This document shows, one piece after another, positions 17,913 to 27,212 of a stretch of DNA of 34,087 nt. A model generated the notes under the pieces. It had not been told where the DNA came from. It did not search any database and saw only the letters and a list, made by a program, of their open reading frames with translations. Position 1 is the stretch's first letter. Every line of letters begins with the position of its first letter. Both the position numbers and the translations under genes were made by a program. The stretch is from positions 1 through 34,087 of the forward strand of contig JAFEAI010000034.1 of assembly GCA_018266475.1 (NCBI GenBank). The letters are read 5' to 3'. The stretch comes from Bacteroidota bacterium. GTDB lineage: Bacteria; Bacteroidota; Bacteroidia; Flavobacteriales_F; PHOS-HE28.

Positions 17913-20900
17913 CTATTTCACAATGCTCAGGCGGTGTACACTGCGCTGCCCGTTCACGGTGACACCTACGAGGTACACGCCGCTTGCGGTGCCGTCCGGC
18001 AACTGCAGTACCGTGCTGAAGCGGTCGCTGCTGTTATCGAATTCCCTTGTAAACACCTGCTGCCCGTAGATGTCGGTGATGTCTACCGCGATGCGCCGGC
18101 CATCATTATGGATGCCGTCGATGACCAGGTGAACCTGTCCTTCACTTGCCGGATTGGGCCACAAGGTGGTTGTGCCTGCGGGCTGCTCCACGATCCGGGG
18201 GCCGATCTGCGGGTTGTTGTTGATGATGATGGTGCAATTGCTGGCGCAGAAGCCGCTGTAGAGGCCGTTCACCTTCACATTGATCTGCACATTGTAGGTG
18301 TAGCCGTCCACCAGTGGCGGGGCCACCAGGTTGTTCCACTTCAGCTGCAGGATGTAGGTGCTGCGCGTGAAGGTTTGGTCGTACCCTTCCGACACGTTGT
18401 AGATGCGGAACTGGTATTCCGTGGCACCGGTAACGGGCGTGGCGTAGATGAAGCTGTTGTTCGTGTTGAAGGTGCGCTCCTCGCTGCAGCTGTGCCCGTA
18501 CAAGGGAGCGGGGATCAGCGCCGAGCAGAGCACGGTTTCAGCCACGCCTAAGCCCACTTCGCAGCCGCTGCCCCAGTAGGCATTGGCGAGCGGGCCGTCC
18601 TTGTCGCTGCGCACGCGAACGAAGTATTTCACCCCGGGGGTAAGCGGGTTCACCACCATGTCCCAGAACTGTACGTAGTTGGTTGTCTTCAATACGCGGC
18701 GCATGAAGCCTGCATCGGGGTCGGTGAACTCGAACTCATATTGCGTGGCACCGGTGATCTTGTTGCAGAAGATCTTGTTGCCCAAGGCGTAGTTGAACAC
18801 GCCGCAGCGGGCGGTTTCGATGTTGGCCGGGCCTAGGGGCAGGCAGAAGCTGTGCGCACTGCCGTAGCCGGCTGTGGCGGGCGGATTGGCTGGGGACATG
18901 TTGCCGCTGCTGAAGCTGTCCCGCAGGATCACCTTGCCTGCCGTGGTGCGCAGCTCCCAGCCGCCGTTGGTAATGCCGTCGCCGAAGCTGTCCGTCAGTT
19001 TGAAGCCGTAGCAGGCTGGGCCGGGGTTGAAGCTCAGGCACACGGTCTGCGTTACGGTGCTGTTGTTCTGCGCATTGGTCAAGGAGCCGCTGGCGATGCT
19101 GTTATTGCTGCCATCAACAAATTCCCATCCCAGTTGGGCGGCGTTATTGTCGGTGGTGATGCTCATCACCACTTGGTTGCCGCTGCACGGCGGCATTACC
19201 GTAATAGAGAACGTGCAGCTGTTGCCGCAGCCGTTGCCGTCCGTGTAGCTGTAGGTGATGGTGTGTACCCCGGCGCCTGCCGTGGCAGGGCTGAAGTTGC
19301 CGCCGCTCACGCCTGTGCCGCTGAAGCTTCCGCCAGCAGGGCTCTCACCATGGCCGGACAGGGCAAAAGCAGCATCCGTGGTGACGATGCCCGTCATGTT
19401 GCCCGGGCAGGTCACCACCGGCAGCGGGTTCACGGTGATGGTGAAGGTGCAGCTTGCGCTGCAGCTATTCCCGTCGGTGTAGCTGTAGGTGATCGCGTGC
19501 GCTCCCGCTCCGGCAGTGGCCGGGTCGAAGTTGCCACCGCTTACCCCGGCACCGCTGTACGTGCCGCCAGCAGGGCTTCCGCCAGTGAGGGCGTAGGCGG
19601 GCGCGCTGATGCACACGTTGCTGTTGCCCGGGCAGGTCACCACCGGCAGCGGGTTCACCGTGATGGTGAAGGTGCAGCTTGCGCTGCAGCTATTGCCGTC
19701 GGTGTAGCTGTAGGTGATGGTGTGCGCTCCCGCTCCGGCACTGGCCGGGTCGAAGTTGCCACCGCTCACTCCCGCGCCGGTGTAGGTGCCCCCAGCGGGG
19801 CTTCCGCCAGTGAGGGCGTATGCGGGCGCGCTGATGCACACGCTGCTGTTGCCCGGGCAGGTCACCACCGGCAGCGGGTTCACCGTGATTGTGAAGGAGC
19901 AGCTGTTGGTGCAGCCGTTTCCGTTGGTGTAGCTGTAGGTGATCACCTTGGGGCCGGTGCCTGCCGATGCGGGGTTGAAATTGCCACCGCTCACTCCAGT
20001 GCCGGAGTAGGTGCCTCCCGCCGGACTTCCGCCGGTGAGGGCGTATGCGGGTGCGCTGATGCACACGCTGCTGTTGCCCGGGCAGGTGACGGTGGGCAAG
20101 GGGTTCACCGTGATGGTGAAGGAGCAGCTGTTGGTGCAGCCGTTTCCGTTGGTGTAGCTGTAGGTGATCACCTTGGGGCCGGTGCCGGCCGATGCGGGGT
20201 TGAAGTTGCCACCGCTCACTCCAGCGCCGGAGTAGGTGCCTCCCGCCGGACTTCCGCCGGTGAGGGCGTAGGCAGGTGCGCTGATGCACACGCTGCTGTT
20301 GCCAGGGCAGGTCACGGTGGGCAAGGGGTTCACGGTTACCGGGATCGTAGCATTGGTTGTGCCGCAGGTACTGGTGGCCGTAAGGGTGTAGTTGCCGGTA
20401 GCAGGGCCGGTTACGCTCACGTTTGCGCTGGTGTTGTTCGGCGCGAAGGTGCCGGTGCCGGCCCATGACAGGGTGGGAGTGGGCGTTCCGGTGATGGTGG
20501 CGCCCAAGGTCAGCGCATTGCCGGCGCAGAGCGGGCTGTTGCTGGTGGGTGCAGTGATCTGGGGCACGGTGCAGAAGTTCAACTTCGCATAGACCAGGTT
20601 GCCCACATCGCCTCCGGCATTGTCACAGATGGTCAATGTCCAGGTGCCGTTTGGGTTACCGGTGAACCCGGCCAAGGATTGTTCGGGGTTGTAGGTGCCC
20701 GACACGTTGTTGGTATTCGAATTGCTGAGGGTGGTGCCGCCATCGCGCAGGGTGAACACCGTGTTGGGACAAGTGCCGGGGTTTCCGAAGTTGTCCCCCG
20801 AGCCGAAGCGGTTTGTCACCAGGTTGCGTGTGGTGCCCCCTGGTGAAGTGAGGGAGATGCGCAGGTCTTGGTTGTAGGTGTGCGCCACGATAAGTTCCAC

Positions 20901-21767
20901 CGTGTACAGGCGGGCATTGCCCGGTGATGTGCCCAACGTGTTGGGAAGTCCGCTGAAGGACATGGGCGCCACCATGGACAGGCTTGCGCTGCACCCGTTG
21001 TCAGGGATGCTGTTGAAGCCGTTCGTGCCGCTGATGCAAGTGCCGTTTGCATAGTAGGTTACCACCACTTTTCCGCCGCCGCCGGTCCCGCCGGTACGCG
21101 TTCCGCTGTTGGAACGTATAGCACCGCCGCCGCCGCCGCCTGGGTCGCTTCCATTGGTGCCATTGCCCTGGCTGGAAGCACCATTGCCGCCGTTGCCACC
21201 TCCGCTTGGGGCGGTACCTCCTGTGCCCAAAGAACCGCCTGCACCAGCCGCAGCAAAACCTGCCGAGGAGCCACCACCACCGCCCCAGGAGACGATGAAT
21301 GAACCTCCGTTGGCCCCGGTGGCACCATCATATTTGAATGTGCCTATGGATGCGGCTGCCGTACCCCCGGTGGCACCTGTGGCGGAGTTGTCCGCGCTGC
21401 TGTTGCCCCCCTTGGCCATCACGGTACTGGCAGTGCCGAACCAGCTATCGCCGCCTGGGGCGGAACTGGAGCTGCCGGCCCCAACGTTCACCGTGTAGCT
21501 TGTCAACGGGGTTACTGACAACGAACTTCGGACGTATGCACCACCTCCCCCTCCTCCTCCTTGGCCATTGGAAGTGCGTGTTCCGCCGCTGCCGCCACCA
21601 CCCCAGCATTCCACCACCACCTTGGTTACCCCGGCCGGCGGGGTGAAGGTGCCATTGGTTACGAATGTGGTCACCACTTGGGCGGATGCCGTACCCAGGA
21701 GCGTCAGAAAAAGGAGGGTGGCTGCCCATCCTTTTAACAATGCCGGGAATAGTGATTGACGGTTCAT
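17913..21767 (-). CDS. Large T9SS-secreted repeat protein with P-domain
   Basis: A 1284-residue secreted protein, probably exported by Sec and then T9SS. A signal peptide spans about 1-30, ending TASAQ. Residues about 31-245 are Gly/Ser-rich, opening FVTNGTFTPPAGVTKVVVE, as in many Bacteroidota surface proteins. A proprotein-convertase P-domain-like section (about 270-400) has YNQDLRISLTSPGG and GTWTLTICDNAGGD. An Ig/PKD-like module follows, then five tandem modules of about 75 residues (481-857). A DSFGDG motif and Cys-rich modules come next. The last 85 residues (TLWPNPASEGQ to VHRLSIVK) look like a type A T9SS sorting region. No catalytic domain is recognised, so an adhesin or matrix role is inference. 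Confidence 0.92.
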   Translation of the reverse strand: MNRQSLFPALLKGWAATLLFLTLLGTASAQVVTTFVTNGTFTPPAGVTKVVVECWGGGGSGGTRTSNGQGGGGGGGAYVRSSLSVTPLTSYTVNVGAGSSSSAPGGDSWFGTASTVMAKGGNSSADNSATGATGGTAAASIGTFKYDGATGANGGSFIVSWGGGGGSSAGFAAAGAGGSLGTGGTAPSGGGNGGNGASSQGNGTNGSDPGGGGGGAIRSNSGTRTGGTGGGGKVVVTYYANGTCISGTNGFNSIPDNGCSASLSMVAPMSFSGLPNTLGTSPGNARLYTVELIVAHTYNQDLRISLTSPGGTTRNLVTNRFGSGDNFGNPGTCPNTVFTLRDGGTTLSNSNTNNVSGTYNPEQSLAGFTGNPNGTWTLTICDNAGGDVGNLVYAKLNFCTVPQITAPTSNSPLCAGNALTLGATITGTPTPTLSWAGTGTFAPNNTSANVSVTGPATGNYTLTATSTCGTTNATIPVTVNPLPTVTCPGNSSVCISAPAYALTGGSPAGGTYSGAGVSGGNFNPASAGTGPKVITYSYTNGNGCTNSCSFTITVNPLPTVTCPGNSSVCISAPAYALTGGSPAGGTYSGTGVSGGNFNPASAGTGPKVITYSYTNGNGCTNSCSFTITVNPLPVVTCPGNSSVCISAPAYALTGGSPAGGTYTGAGVSGGNFDPASAGAGAHTITYSYTDGNSCSASCTFTITVNPLPVVTCPGNSNVCISAPAYALTGGSPAGGTYSGAGVSGGNFDPATAGAGAHAITYSYTDGNSCSASCTFTITVNPLPVVTCPGNMTGIVTTDAAFALSGHGESPAGGSFSGTGVSGGNFSPATAGAGVHTITYSYTDGNGCGNSCTFSITVMPPCSGNQVVMSITTDNNAAQLGWEFVDGSNNSIASGSLTNAQNNSTVTQTVCLSFNPGPACYGFKLTDSFGDGITNGGWELRTTAGKVILRDSFSSGNMSPANPPATAGYGSAHSFCLPLGPANIETARCGVFNYALGNKIFCNKITGATQYEFEFTDPDAGFMRRVLKTTNYVQFWDMVVNPLTPGVKYFVRVRSDKDGPLANAYWGSGCEVGLGVAETVLCSALIPAPLYGHSCSEERTFNTNNSFIYATPVTGATEYQFRIYNVSEGYDQTFTRSTYILQLKWNNLVAPPLVDGYTYNVQINVKVNGLYSGFCASNCTIIINNNPQIGPRIVEQPAGTTTLWPNPASEGQVHLVIDGIHNDGRRIAVDITDIYGQQVFTREFDNSSDRFSTVLQLPDGTASGVYLVGVTVNGQRSVHRLSIVK
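19197..20327 (-). repeat. Five tandem repeats of about 225 bp within the T9SS protein gene
   Basis: Read on the minus strand, units begin at about 20327, 20102, 19877, 19652 and 19427. The first four are exactly 225 bp (75 codons); the fifth is a little longer and more divergent. Each encodes PLPxVTCPGNSSVCISAP, then ALTGGSPAGGTYSG, GVSGGNF and an ITYSYT strand ending CTFTITVN. Units 1 and 2 are almost identical at the DNA level, and units 3 and 4 resemble each other more than units 1 and 2, so they arose by stepwise duplication. Confidence 0.95.
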
Positions 21768-22104
21768 GTGTTCCGAGGTTTTATCGGTATTGGCGGCAGG
21801 TTTTTAAGGAACCACGCATGGCCAAATAGCCGGGTTATGGTGCGAATGTTTGTAATTCATGGGACGGAAGTCAATAGACGAACATGAAAAAAATAAGTTG
21901 AGCACAAAAAAATCATCGACTAATGAATTTTAGTGATGCCAAACCTCCCTTTCGGCCCTGGTCCAATTTGCTTCGAGGAAGCAAGCGATATGGCCATGCC
22001 GCTTTTGGCATGCCCAATTGGTTACCGGTGGGCCGGAAAACACGAACGCCGCCCTGCTGGTGTTCCAGCGGGCGGCGTTCGCGCGTTGAATTACTTGTTG
22101 GACC
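21768..22104. other. Intergenic region between dnaK and the large T9SS protein gene
   Basis: This 337-base stretch holds no gene that I can support. It contains the post-dnaK hairpin at 22043-22081 and, at about 21770-21930, an AT-richer segment with A-runs. The promoter of the T9SS gene should lie there, but I find no perfect TAnnTTTG on the minus strand. Confidence 0.6.
22043..22081 (-). terminator. Hairpin terminator after dnaK
   Basis: Arms 22043-22060 and 22065-22081 pair over 17 bases with one bulged base and a TGTT loop. On the minus strand it lies 23 bases after the dnaK stop and is followed by GTGTTTTCC, a short T-run. It is preceded by CAACGCGCGAA, the same flank as the hairpin at 17809-17846. 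Confidence 0.8.
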
Positions 22105-24012
22105 TTACTTCTTGTCGTCCTTCACTTCTTCAAAGTCCACGTCGGTCACATCCTGGTCGGCTCCTTTTCCTTGGTCATGGCCATTGCCGGAACCGTTGGA
22201 TTGAGCTTGTTGGGCGGCCTTGTACATTTCCTCGCTGGCACTGGCGAACACGTTGTTCAGCTCGCTCATTGCCGTGTCGATGGCGGCGATGTCCTGCGCC
22301 TCATGCGCCTTTTTCAGTTTGGCCAAGGCATCTTCGATCGGTTGCTTTTTGTCCGCCGGGAGCTTGTCGCCGAAGTCGGCGAGCTGCTTCTCGGTTTGGA
22401 AGATCAGGCTGTCGGCCTGGTTGAGCTTGTCGGCCTTGTCGCGCGATTGCTTGTCGGCATCGGCATTGGCGGCGGCCTCGCTCTTCATTTTTTCGATCTG
22501 CTCCTTGCTCAGGCCGCTGCTGGCCTCAATGCGGATGCTCTGCTCCTTCGCGGTGGCCTTGTCCTTGGCGCTCACGTTGAGGATGCCGTTGGCATCGATA
22601 TCGAAGGTGACCTCGATCTGCGGGGTGCCGCGGCGGGCGGGCGGGATGCCGTCCAGGTGGAAGCGCCCGATGGTGCGGTTGCCCGAGGCCATTGGCCGTT
22701 CGCCCTGCAGCACATGGATCTCCACGCTGGGCTGGTTGTCGCTGGCGGTGCTGAAGGTCTCGCTCTTCTTGGTGGGAATGGTGGTGTTGGCGTCGATCAG
22801 GCGCGTCATCACCCCGCCCATGGTCTCAATGCCGAGGCTCAGGGGCGTTACGTCCAGCAGGAGCACGTCCTTCACCTCGCCGGTGAGCACGCCGCCTTGG
22901 ATGGCGGCCCCCACGGCCACCACTTCATCGGGGTTCACACCCTTGCTGGGTTCTTTGCCGAAGAACTTGCGCACGGCATCCTGGATGGCGGGGATGCGGG
23001 TGCTGCCGCCCACCAGGATCACCTCGTCGATGTCCTTGGTGGTGAAGCCGGCATTCTTGAGCGCGCGCTCGCAGGGGGTGATGGTCCGCTTGATGAGGGA
23101 ATCCACCAGCTGCTCGAACTTGGCGCGGGACAGGGTGCGCACCAAGTGCTTTGGAATGCCGTCCACCGGCATGATGTAGGGCAGGTTGATCTCCGTGCTG
23201 GTGGAGCTGCTCAGTTCGATCTTCGCTTTTTCGGCAGCGTCCTTCAAGCGTTGCAAGGCCATGGGGTCCCTGCGGAGGTCCACGTTTTCGTCCTGCTTGA
23301 ACTCCTCGGCCAGCCAGTCGATCACCATCTGGTCGAAGTCATCACCGCCCAAGTGGGTGTCGCCATCGGTGCTTTTCACCTCGAACACGCCATCGCCGAG
23401 TTCCAGCACGCTCACGTCGTGGGTGCCTCCACCGCAGTCGAAGACCACGATCTTCTGGTCCACGTGCTTTTTGTCCAATCCGTATGCCAGCGCGGCGGCG
23501 GTGGGTTCGTTAAGGATCCGGCGCACCTTCAGGCCGGCGATCTCCCCGGCTTCCTTGGTGGCTTGCCGCTGGGAATCGTTGAAGTAGGCCGGCACGGTGA
23601 TGACGGCCTCGGTCACCGTGGTGCCCAAGTAGTCCTCGGCGGTCTTCTTCATCTTTTGCAGGATCATGGCGCTGAGCTCCTGCGGGGTGTATTCGCGGCC
23701 ATGCACCTTCATGCGGGGCATTCCGTTGGCATCACGCACCACATCGAAGGGCACCCGGGAAATTTCCTTGGCGTCCTCCTCGTAGTTGTTGCCCATGAAC
23801 CGCTTGATGGAGTACACGGTGTTCTTCGGGTTGGTGATGGCCTGGCGCTTGGCCGGGTCGCCCACCTTGCGCTCCCCATTGTCCAGGAAAGCCACCACGC
23901 TGGGTGTGGTGCGCTTGCCTTCGCTGTTTGCGATCACCACGGGTTCGCTGCCTTCCATCACGGCTACGCAGCTGTTCGTGGTTCCCAGGTCAATACCTAT
24001 GATCTTGCTCAT
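22105..24012 (-). CDS. dnaK: Molecular chaperone DnaK (Hsp70)
   Basis: The ATP-dependent Hsp70 chaperone of the cytoplasm. The 635-residue protein begins [20 protein letters not shown], with the phosphate-binding loop. The ATPase domain includes [47 protein letters not shown] and [10 protein letters not shown]. The linker [16 protein letters not shown] lies at about 380-395, then the substrate domain and helical lid. The acidic tail [10 protein letters not shown] is the usual C-terminal signature. ATG 24012 gives the family start; the frame stays open upstream without meaning. grpE and dnaJ are not adjacent, which is common in this phylum. I see no CIRCE element upstream. Confidence 0.99.
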   Translation of the reverse strand: MSKIIGIDLGTTNSCVAVMEGSEPVVIANSEGKRTTPSVVAFLDNGERKVGDPAKRQAITNPKNTVYSIKRFMGNNYEEDAKEISRVPFDVVRDANGMPRMKVHGREYTPQELSAMILQKMKKTAEDYLGTTVTEAVITVPAYFNDSQRQATKEAGEIAGLKVRRILNEPTAAALAYGLDKKHVDQKIVVFDCGGGTHDVSVLELGDGVFEVKSTDGDTHLGGDDFDQMVIDWLAEEFKQDENVDLRRDPMALQRLKDAAEKAKIELSSSTSTEINLPYIMPVDGIPKHLVRTLSRAKFEQLVDSLIKRTITPCERALKNAGFTTKDIDEVILVGGSTRIPAIQDAVRKFFGKEPSKGVNPDEVVAVGAAIQGGVLTGEVKDVLLLDVTPLSLGIETMGGVMTRLIDANTTIPTKKSETFSTASDNQPSVEIHVLQGERPMASGNRTIGRFHLDGIPPARRGTPQIEVTFDIDANGILNVSAKDKATAKEQSIRIEASSGLSKEQIEKMKSEAAANADADKQSRDKADKLNQADSLIFQTEKQLADFGDKLPADKKQPIEDALAKLKKAHEAQDIAAIDTAMSELNNVFASASEEMYKAAQQAQSNGSGNGHDQGKGADQDVTDVDFEEVKDDKK

Positions 24013-24174
24013 CGTTTGGTCATTATGGAGCAGTTGAAGACGGCTCCGCGTGCGGTTTTTATCGTGTGTTCGGCCCGCGCTTCTCAACCACCGTGCCAAG
24101 TGAATCCCCTGGCGAGGCCTGTCAGCGCTTGCCACAGTTTGGCGGATTTTACCCTGCCAAAAGGACAGCTTGCC

Positions 24175-25188
24175 TTAGTTGCAATCGAAATCGCTGCCGG
24201 GAATGCAGAAGTGCAGGTGGGCGGTGTACTGCCCCTGGGCAAGCTCGGGCGTGGTCTGCGCGCTCAAGCCGTGTACGGTGAGCTCCAGGAAGCGCCGGGT
24301 GGAAAAAAGGCCGTAGCCATTGTCCACATTGGTGTAGGTGGGGCGCTCTTCCACTAAGCCGGAGATGGGGCTGTTCAATTGCAGGTAGTTGTACAACGCG
24401 GGCCCTGCCACGGCCCACAGGACGTCCACGCCGCGGAAGATGCGCTTTGTGGCTTGGGGGTTGTCCCCGGCGCGCAGGCCCACGGTTTGGAAGAAGGGTT
24501 CCCCTGCGAAGGCGATCTCCATGGCATCGCCGCCGCCAAGGCCGTTGGAGACCACGGACCCCAGGTTTTGCACAAAGCTGCGTGGCACCGTGTCCTGGCC
24601 CACGATGTCATCCCAGCGGAAGCGATAGGCAACATCATAGCGCTTGCCGTTGGCGGAGGAGGTCCACTTTACCTGTTGGCTTGTGTAGGCTCCGCCTGAG
24701 GGGGCGATCAGGCGCAAGGGTTGGCTGAGGATGGACCCCGTGGGGGTGATCTTGGCCACAATGGGTGTTTCCGCTTGCACGTGATTGCCCTTGGCGGTGG
24801 CCTCAAGGCGGTAGGTGGCGGAGGAATCAAGGGTGGCGTTGAAATAGTACAGTTTGTGGGAGGGGCCTGCGAAGATCCCCGGGTCGTGGGCCCATACGGT
24901 ATCGCGCAGCGTGTAGGTGTTCACCACCTGGCCGTTTTTCACTTGCTGCACCACGGCCTGCAGCTGGCCGGGCTGGTATTCGGAGGAATCGGGCACTTGC
25001 GCGTAGGTGAAGGCGTTGCCCGGCCCGAGGAACGCCTTGTTGATGCGCAGGTATTGGGTGGTGCTGTCCTTGTTCAGCATGGCGTACACAATGGTGTTCT
25101 CCTTGTATGGCGCTGCAATGTCCAGGTCGGAATTGCAGGCGGACAGGGCGATAACGGCCACGGCCATGGGAAGAAGGCGGATGCGCAT
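24175..25188 (-). CDS. DUF4249-like lipoprotein
   Basis: A 337-residue protein with a clear lipoprotein signal peptide: MRIRLLPMAVAVIALSAC, with LSAC as lipobox and Cys 18 as the lipidation site. The mature part opens with a beta strand and a low-level immunoglobulin-like pattern (NTIVYAMLNKDSTTQYLRINKAFLG). It continues with PIVAKITPTG and YRFRWDDI and ends in a Cys-containing tail (HLHFCIPGSDFDCN). This order resembles Bacteroidota DUF4249 proteins, often found with TonB-dependent receptors, but the match is by eye and no receptor gene is adjacent. ATG 25188 is chosen for the signal peptide and because a TATCTTTG lies about 20 bases upstream. It probably sits in the outer membrane; function unknown. 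Confidence 0.78.
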   Translation of the reverse strand: MRIRLLPMAVAVIALSACNSDLDIAAPYKENTIVYAMLNKDSTTQYLRINKAFLGPGNAFTYAQVPDSSEYQPGQLQAVVQQVKNGQVVNTYTLRDTVWAHDPGIFAGPSHKLYYFNATLDSSATYRLEATAKGNHVQAETPIVAKITPTGSILSQPLRLIAPSGGAYTSQQVKWTSSANGKRYDVAYRFRWDDIVGQDTVPRSFVQNLGSVVSNGLGGGDAMEIAFAGEPFFQTVGLRAGDNPQATKRIFRGVDVLWAVAGPALYNYLQLNSPISGLVEERPTYTNVDNGYGLFSTRRFLELTVHGLSAQTTPELAQGQYTAHLHFCIPGSDFDCN

Positions 25189-25208
25189 GGGTGAAAACGG
25201 CAGGGGGC

Positions 25209-25216
25209 CAAAGATA
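25209..25216 (-). promoter_or_regulatory. Candidate promoter (-7 element) of the DUF4249-like gene
   Basis: The minus strand reads TATCTTTG, a perfect TAnnTTTG, 20 bases before the ATG at 25188. No clear -33 TTG is seen at 19 bases. The very short implied leader matches the pattern at rsfS and psd. Confidence 0.5.
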
Positions 25217-25316
25217 GCTTGTGCCGGGATGCGGGATCCCCCCGGGACAGGAAGGCGGTGGCAGGTGTTGGAGGTACACCGGCCCACGTGGTAAGCACCG
25301 GGGCCGCGCGGCCCCC

Positions 25317-27212
25317 TTAGCGCTTGAGGAACCCGGCGCTCATGAGCGGGGCTCCATCGGGCAGCACCACGGACAGGCTGTACCAGCCTTTTGCCAGGCG
25401 GCCGGTGGAAAGCGTGGCTGCCGGCTCACCCCGTTTGACGGCGATCAATTCCTCTTGCACGGTGCGGCCTAGCGCATCCTTCACAAGGACCAAGGCATCG
25501 CCGTCCACCGGGGAGGTGAAGGCCACGTTGAGCAGGTCGTCCGCCGGATTGGGGAAGAGCACCGGTTTTGCGCCGGGGTCCAGCCCCAGGTAGGCCACCA
25601 CGGTTTGTGTGATTTCCGACCTGCCGTCGCGGTCCACCTGGTTCAGTCGGTAGTAGTTGGCTCCTTGCAGCGGGTGTTCATCCACAAATTGGTAGTCGTT
25701 CCTGTATTGGGCATCTCCGGTAGCGGGCACGGAACCCACAGTGTGGAACTCACGGCTGTCGGCACTGCGTTGCACCTCAAAGAAAGCGGCATTGCGTTCG
25801 GTTGCCGTGGCCCAATCCACCATGATTGCCTGGTGTTGCGCGGTGGCTTCCAGGGAAAGCAGTTCCACAGGGAGTACGGTGCAGTCCAGGGATGATCCCC
25901 CGCTGAGGCTCCAGGCCAGGTTGAAGGATTGGCCGGAAACGGAATAGTTGTCGATGTACAGTACATACACCTTGCCGGCCACCACGCTCAATGGTGCCAC
26001 CCAGCCATCGTTGGTGGCTAAGCCTCCGAGGATGGGAGGGCGGTATGGACCTTCGGAGAAGTCGGTGGCACCGTTGCCCATGCCGCCGGAGTAGGAGCTG
26101 TAGTAGGCATTGTCGAAATAGCTGCACCGTGCGGGCGGGCCTGTGGGGCATACTGCATCGTCAAATGGTCCCCACAGAGCAAAGTCGTAGTCATCGTTGC
26201 CGGCGGGGGTAAGGGTGAACCCGAGCATGCCGGAGGCCGAAGGGGAGAGGTAGTACCAGGTGCCCTGGCGTTCGCCTTGTGCGAGGCAACCTTGGTTGGA
26301 TGCGTTGAGGTCGCTGAAGCACCCCGGGTTGTTGCTGGTATTGTTGATGTTCTGGCTGGAGCAGACCGTGATGCCGCCACCGCAATCCTGCGGCAGCGAA
26401 GGGGGCAGCGGGGTGCAATTCACCGTGCCATTGAACAAGGTGCCGGTCGCAGGCCCGTTGGGGGAGTGGTATGCGCATTTGCCGGCCACCGACAGCCCCA
26501 CGGAGTTTTCGCTGTTGTAGGAGCCGGAGGAGTAGATGATCTGCACGGCATCACCATTGTTGATGCCGAAATCCACCAGGCCCTCGTATCCGGTGGCCAG
26601 GGTGTACACCCCGAGGCTTATACCATTGACCCGGATCTCCACGGTTGCGGTGGTTCCCACAGTCCAGCCATCGCCGTAGCTGTCGTACAGGTGCAGGGTG
26701 TAGAGGCAGGCCGTGTTGTAGACGCAGAGCGTGCCGTTCATCGCGTTGGCATAGCTGCTGGTGCGTTGAATGCGCACATAGTAGGTGTTTCCCGGCACGG
26801 TGGGGATCGTCACGGTTTCGGTGCCGTTGTTGCCGTTGTTGTCAGCACAGCCCAGCAGTGGCCCCGTGCAGCTGGCCATTACTTGGAGGATGGCGTTGGC
26901 CCCGCCGGACGGGGTGTATTGCACCGTGGTTTGGGTGCTGGTGGCAATGAAGGAGCCGAAGGCATCCTGCCGATTGCCGGAGCCGCAACCGCCGGGGTTG
27001 TAATTGTACACGAACGTTGCCGGCTTATTGAAGGCCACGGGAGTGCATGTGCCGTTTACCGGATAGCGGTTGGCGGCGGCATTGGTGCATGCGTCGCTGG
27101 AGGTTTGTGCCGGGGCAATGTGTGCGGCAAGGCCCGTGGCCAAGGCAATGAGGATGTTCAGCCATGCAGGATGGCCGGGCGGTGCAGTTCGGGGCTTTAT
27201 CAGGTTCCGCAT
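25317..27212 (-). CDS. T9SS-secreted protein with type A sorting region
   Basis: A 631-residue secreted protein. The signal peptide has an Arg/Pro-rich start and a hydrophobic core (WLNILIALATGLAAHIAPAQ). The N-terminal part is Cys-poor and beta-rich. It is followed by LHLYDSYGDGW, a DxxGDG motif that is also present as DSFGDG in the 1284-residue protein. A central module (WYYLSPSASGMLGFTLTP, DDYDFALWGP, KVYVLYIDNYS) is a beta-sandwich often seen in T9SS cargo. The C-terminal part is classic: LPVELLSLEA, FFEVQRSADSREF, NYYRLNQVDRDG and the final sorting region VLFPNPADDLLNVAF to the end. ATG 27212 is preferred to ATG 27269, which adds a polar extension before the signal. A truncated paralogue lies just upstream on the same strand. 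Confidence 0.9.
   Translation of the reverse strand: MRNLIKPRTAPPGHPAWLNILIALATGLAAHIAPAQTSSDACTNAAANRYPVNGTCTPVAFNKPATFVYNYNPGGCGSGNRQDAFGSFIATSTQTTVQYTPSGGANAILQVMASCTGPLLGCADNNGNNGTETVTIPTVPGNTYYVRIQRTSSYANAMNGTLCVYNTACLYTLHLYDSYGDGWTVGTTATVEIRVNGISLGVYTLATGYEGLVDFGINNGDAVQIIYSSGSYNSENSVGLSVAGKCAYHSPNGPATGTLFNGTVNCTPLPPSLPQDCGGGITVCSSQNINNTSNNPGCFSDLNASNQGCLAQGERQGTWYYLSPSASGMLGFTLTPAGNDDYDFALWGPFDDAVCPTGPPARCSYFDNAYYSSYSGGMGNGATDFSEGPYRPPILGGLATNDGWVAPLSVVAGKVYVLYIDNYSVSGQSFNLAWSLSGGSSLDCTVLPVELLSLEATAQHQAIMVDWATATERNAAFFEVQRSADSREFHTVGSVPATGDAQYRNDYQFVDEHPLQGANYYRLNQVDRDGRSEITQTVVAYLGLDPGAKPVLFPNPADDLLNVAFTSPVDGDALVLVKDALGRTVQEELIAVKRGEPAATLSTGRLAKGWYSLSVVLPDGAPLMSAGFLKR

Noticed and set aside
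18852-20468. A plus-strand open frame of 538 codons with striking Ala/Gly/Val repeats
   Set aside because: It is the opposite strand of the five 225 bp repeats in the T9SS protein gene, so its repetition is inherited from them.
21059-21600. Proline-rich frames on the plus strand
   Set aside because: They are the complement of the glycine-rich N-terminal part of the T9SS protein.
24090-24110. A TTGGCAC-N5-TTGAG sequence on the minus strand before dnaK, resembling a sigma-54 promoter
   Set aside because: The essential GC at -12 is GA, and no sigma-54 context is visible. I regard it as chance.
22171-24357. A plus-strand open frame of 728 codons opposite dnaK
   Set aside because: Long open frames opposite dnaK are a well-known artefact of its codon use. 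The translation is low-complexity and has no start signal or domain.
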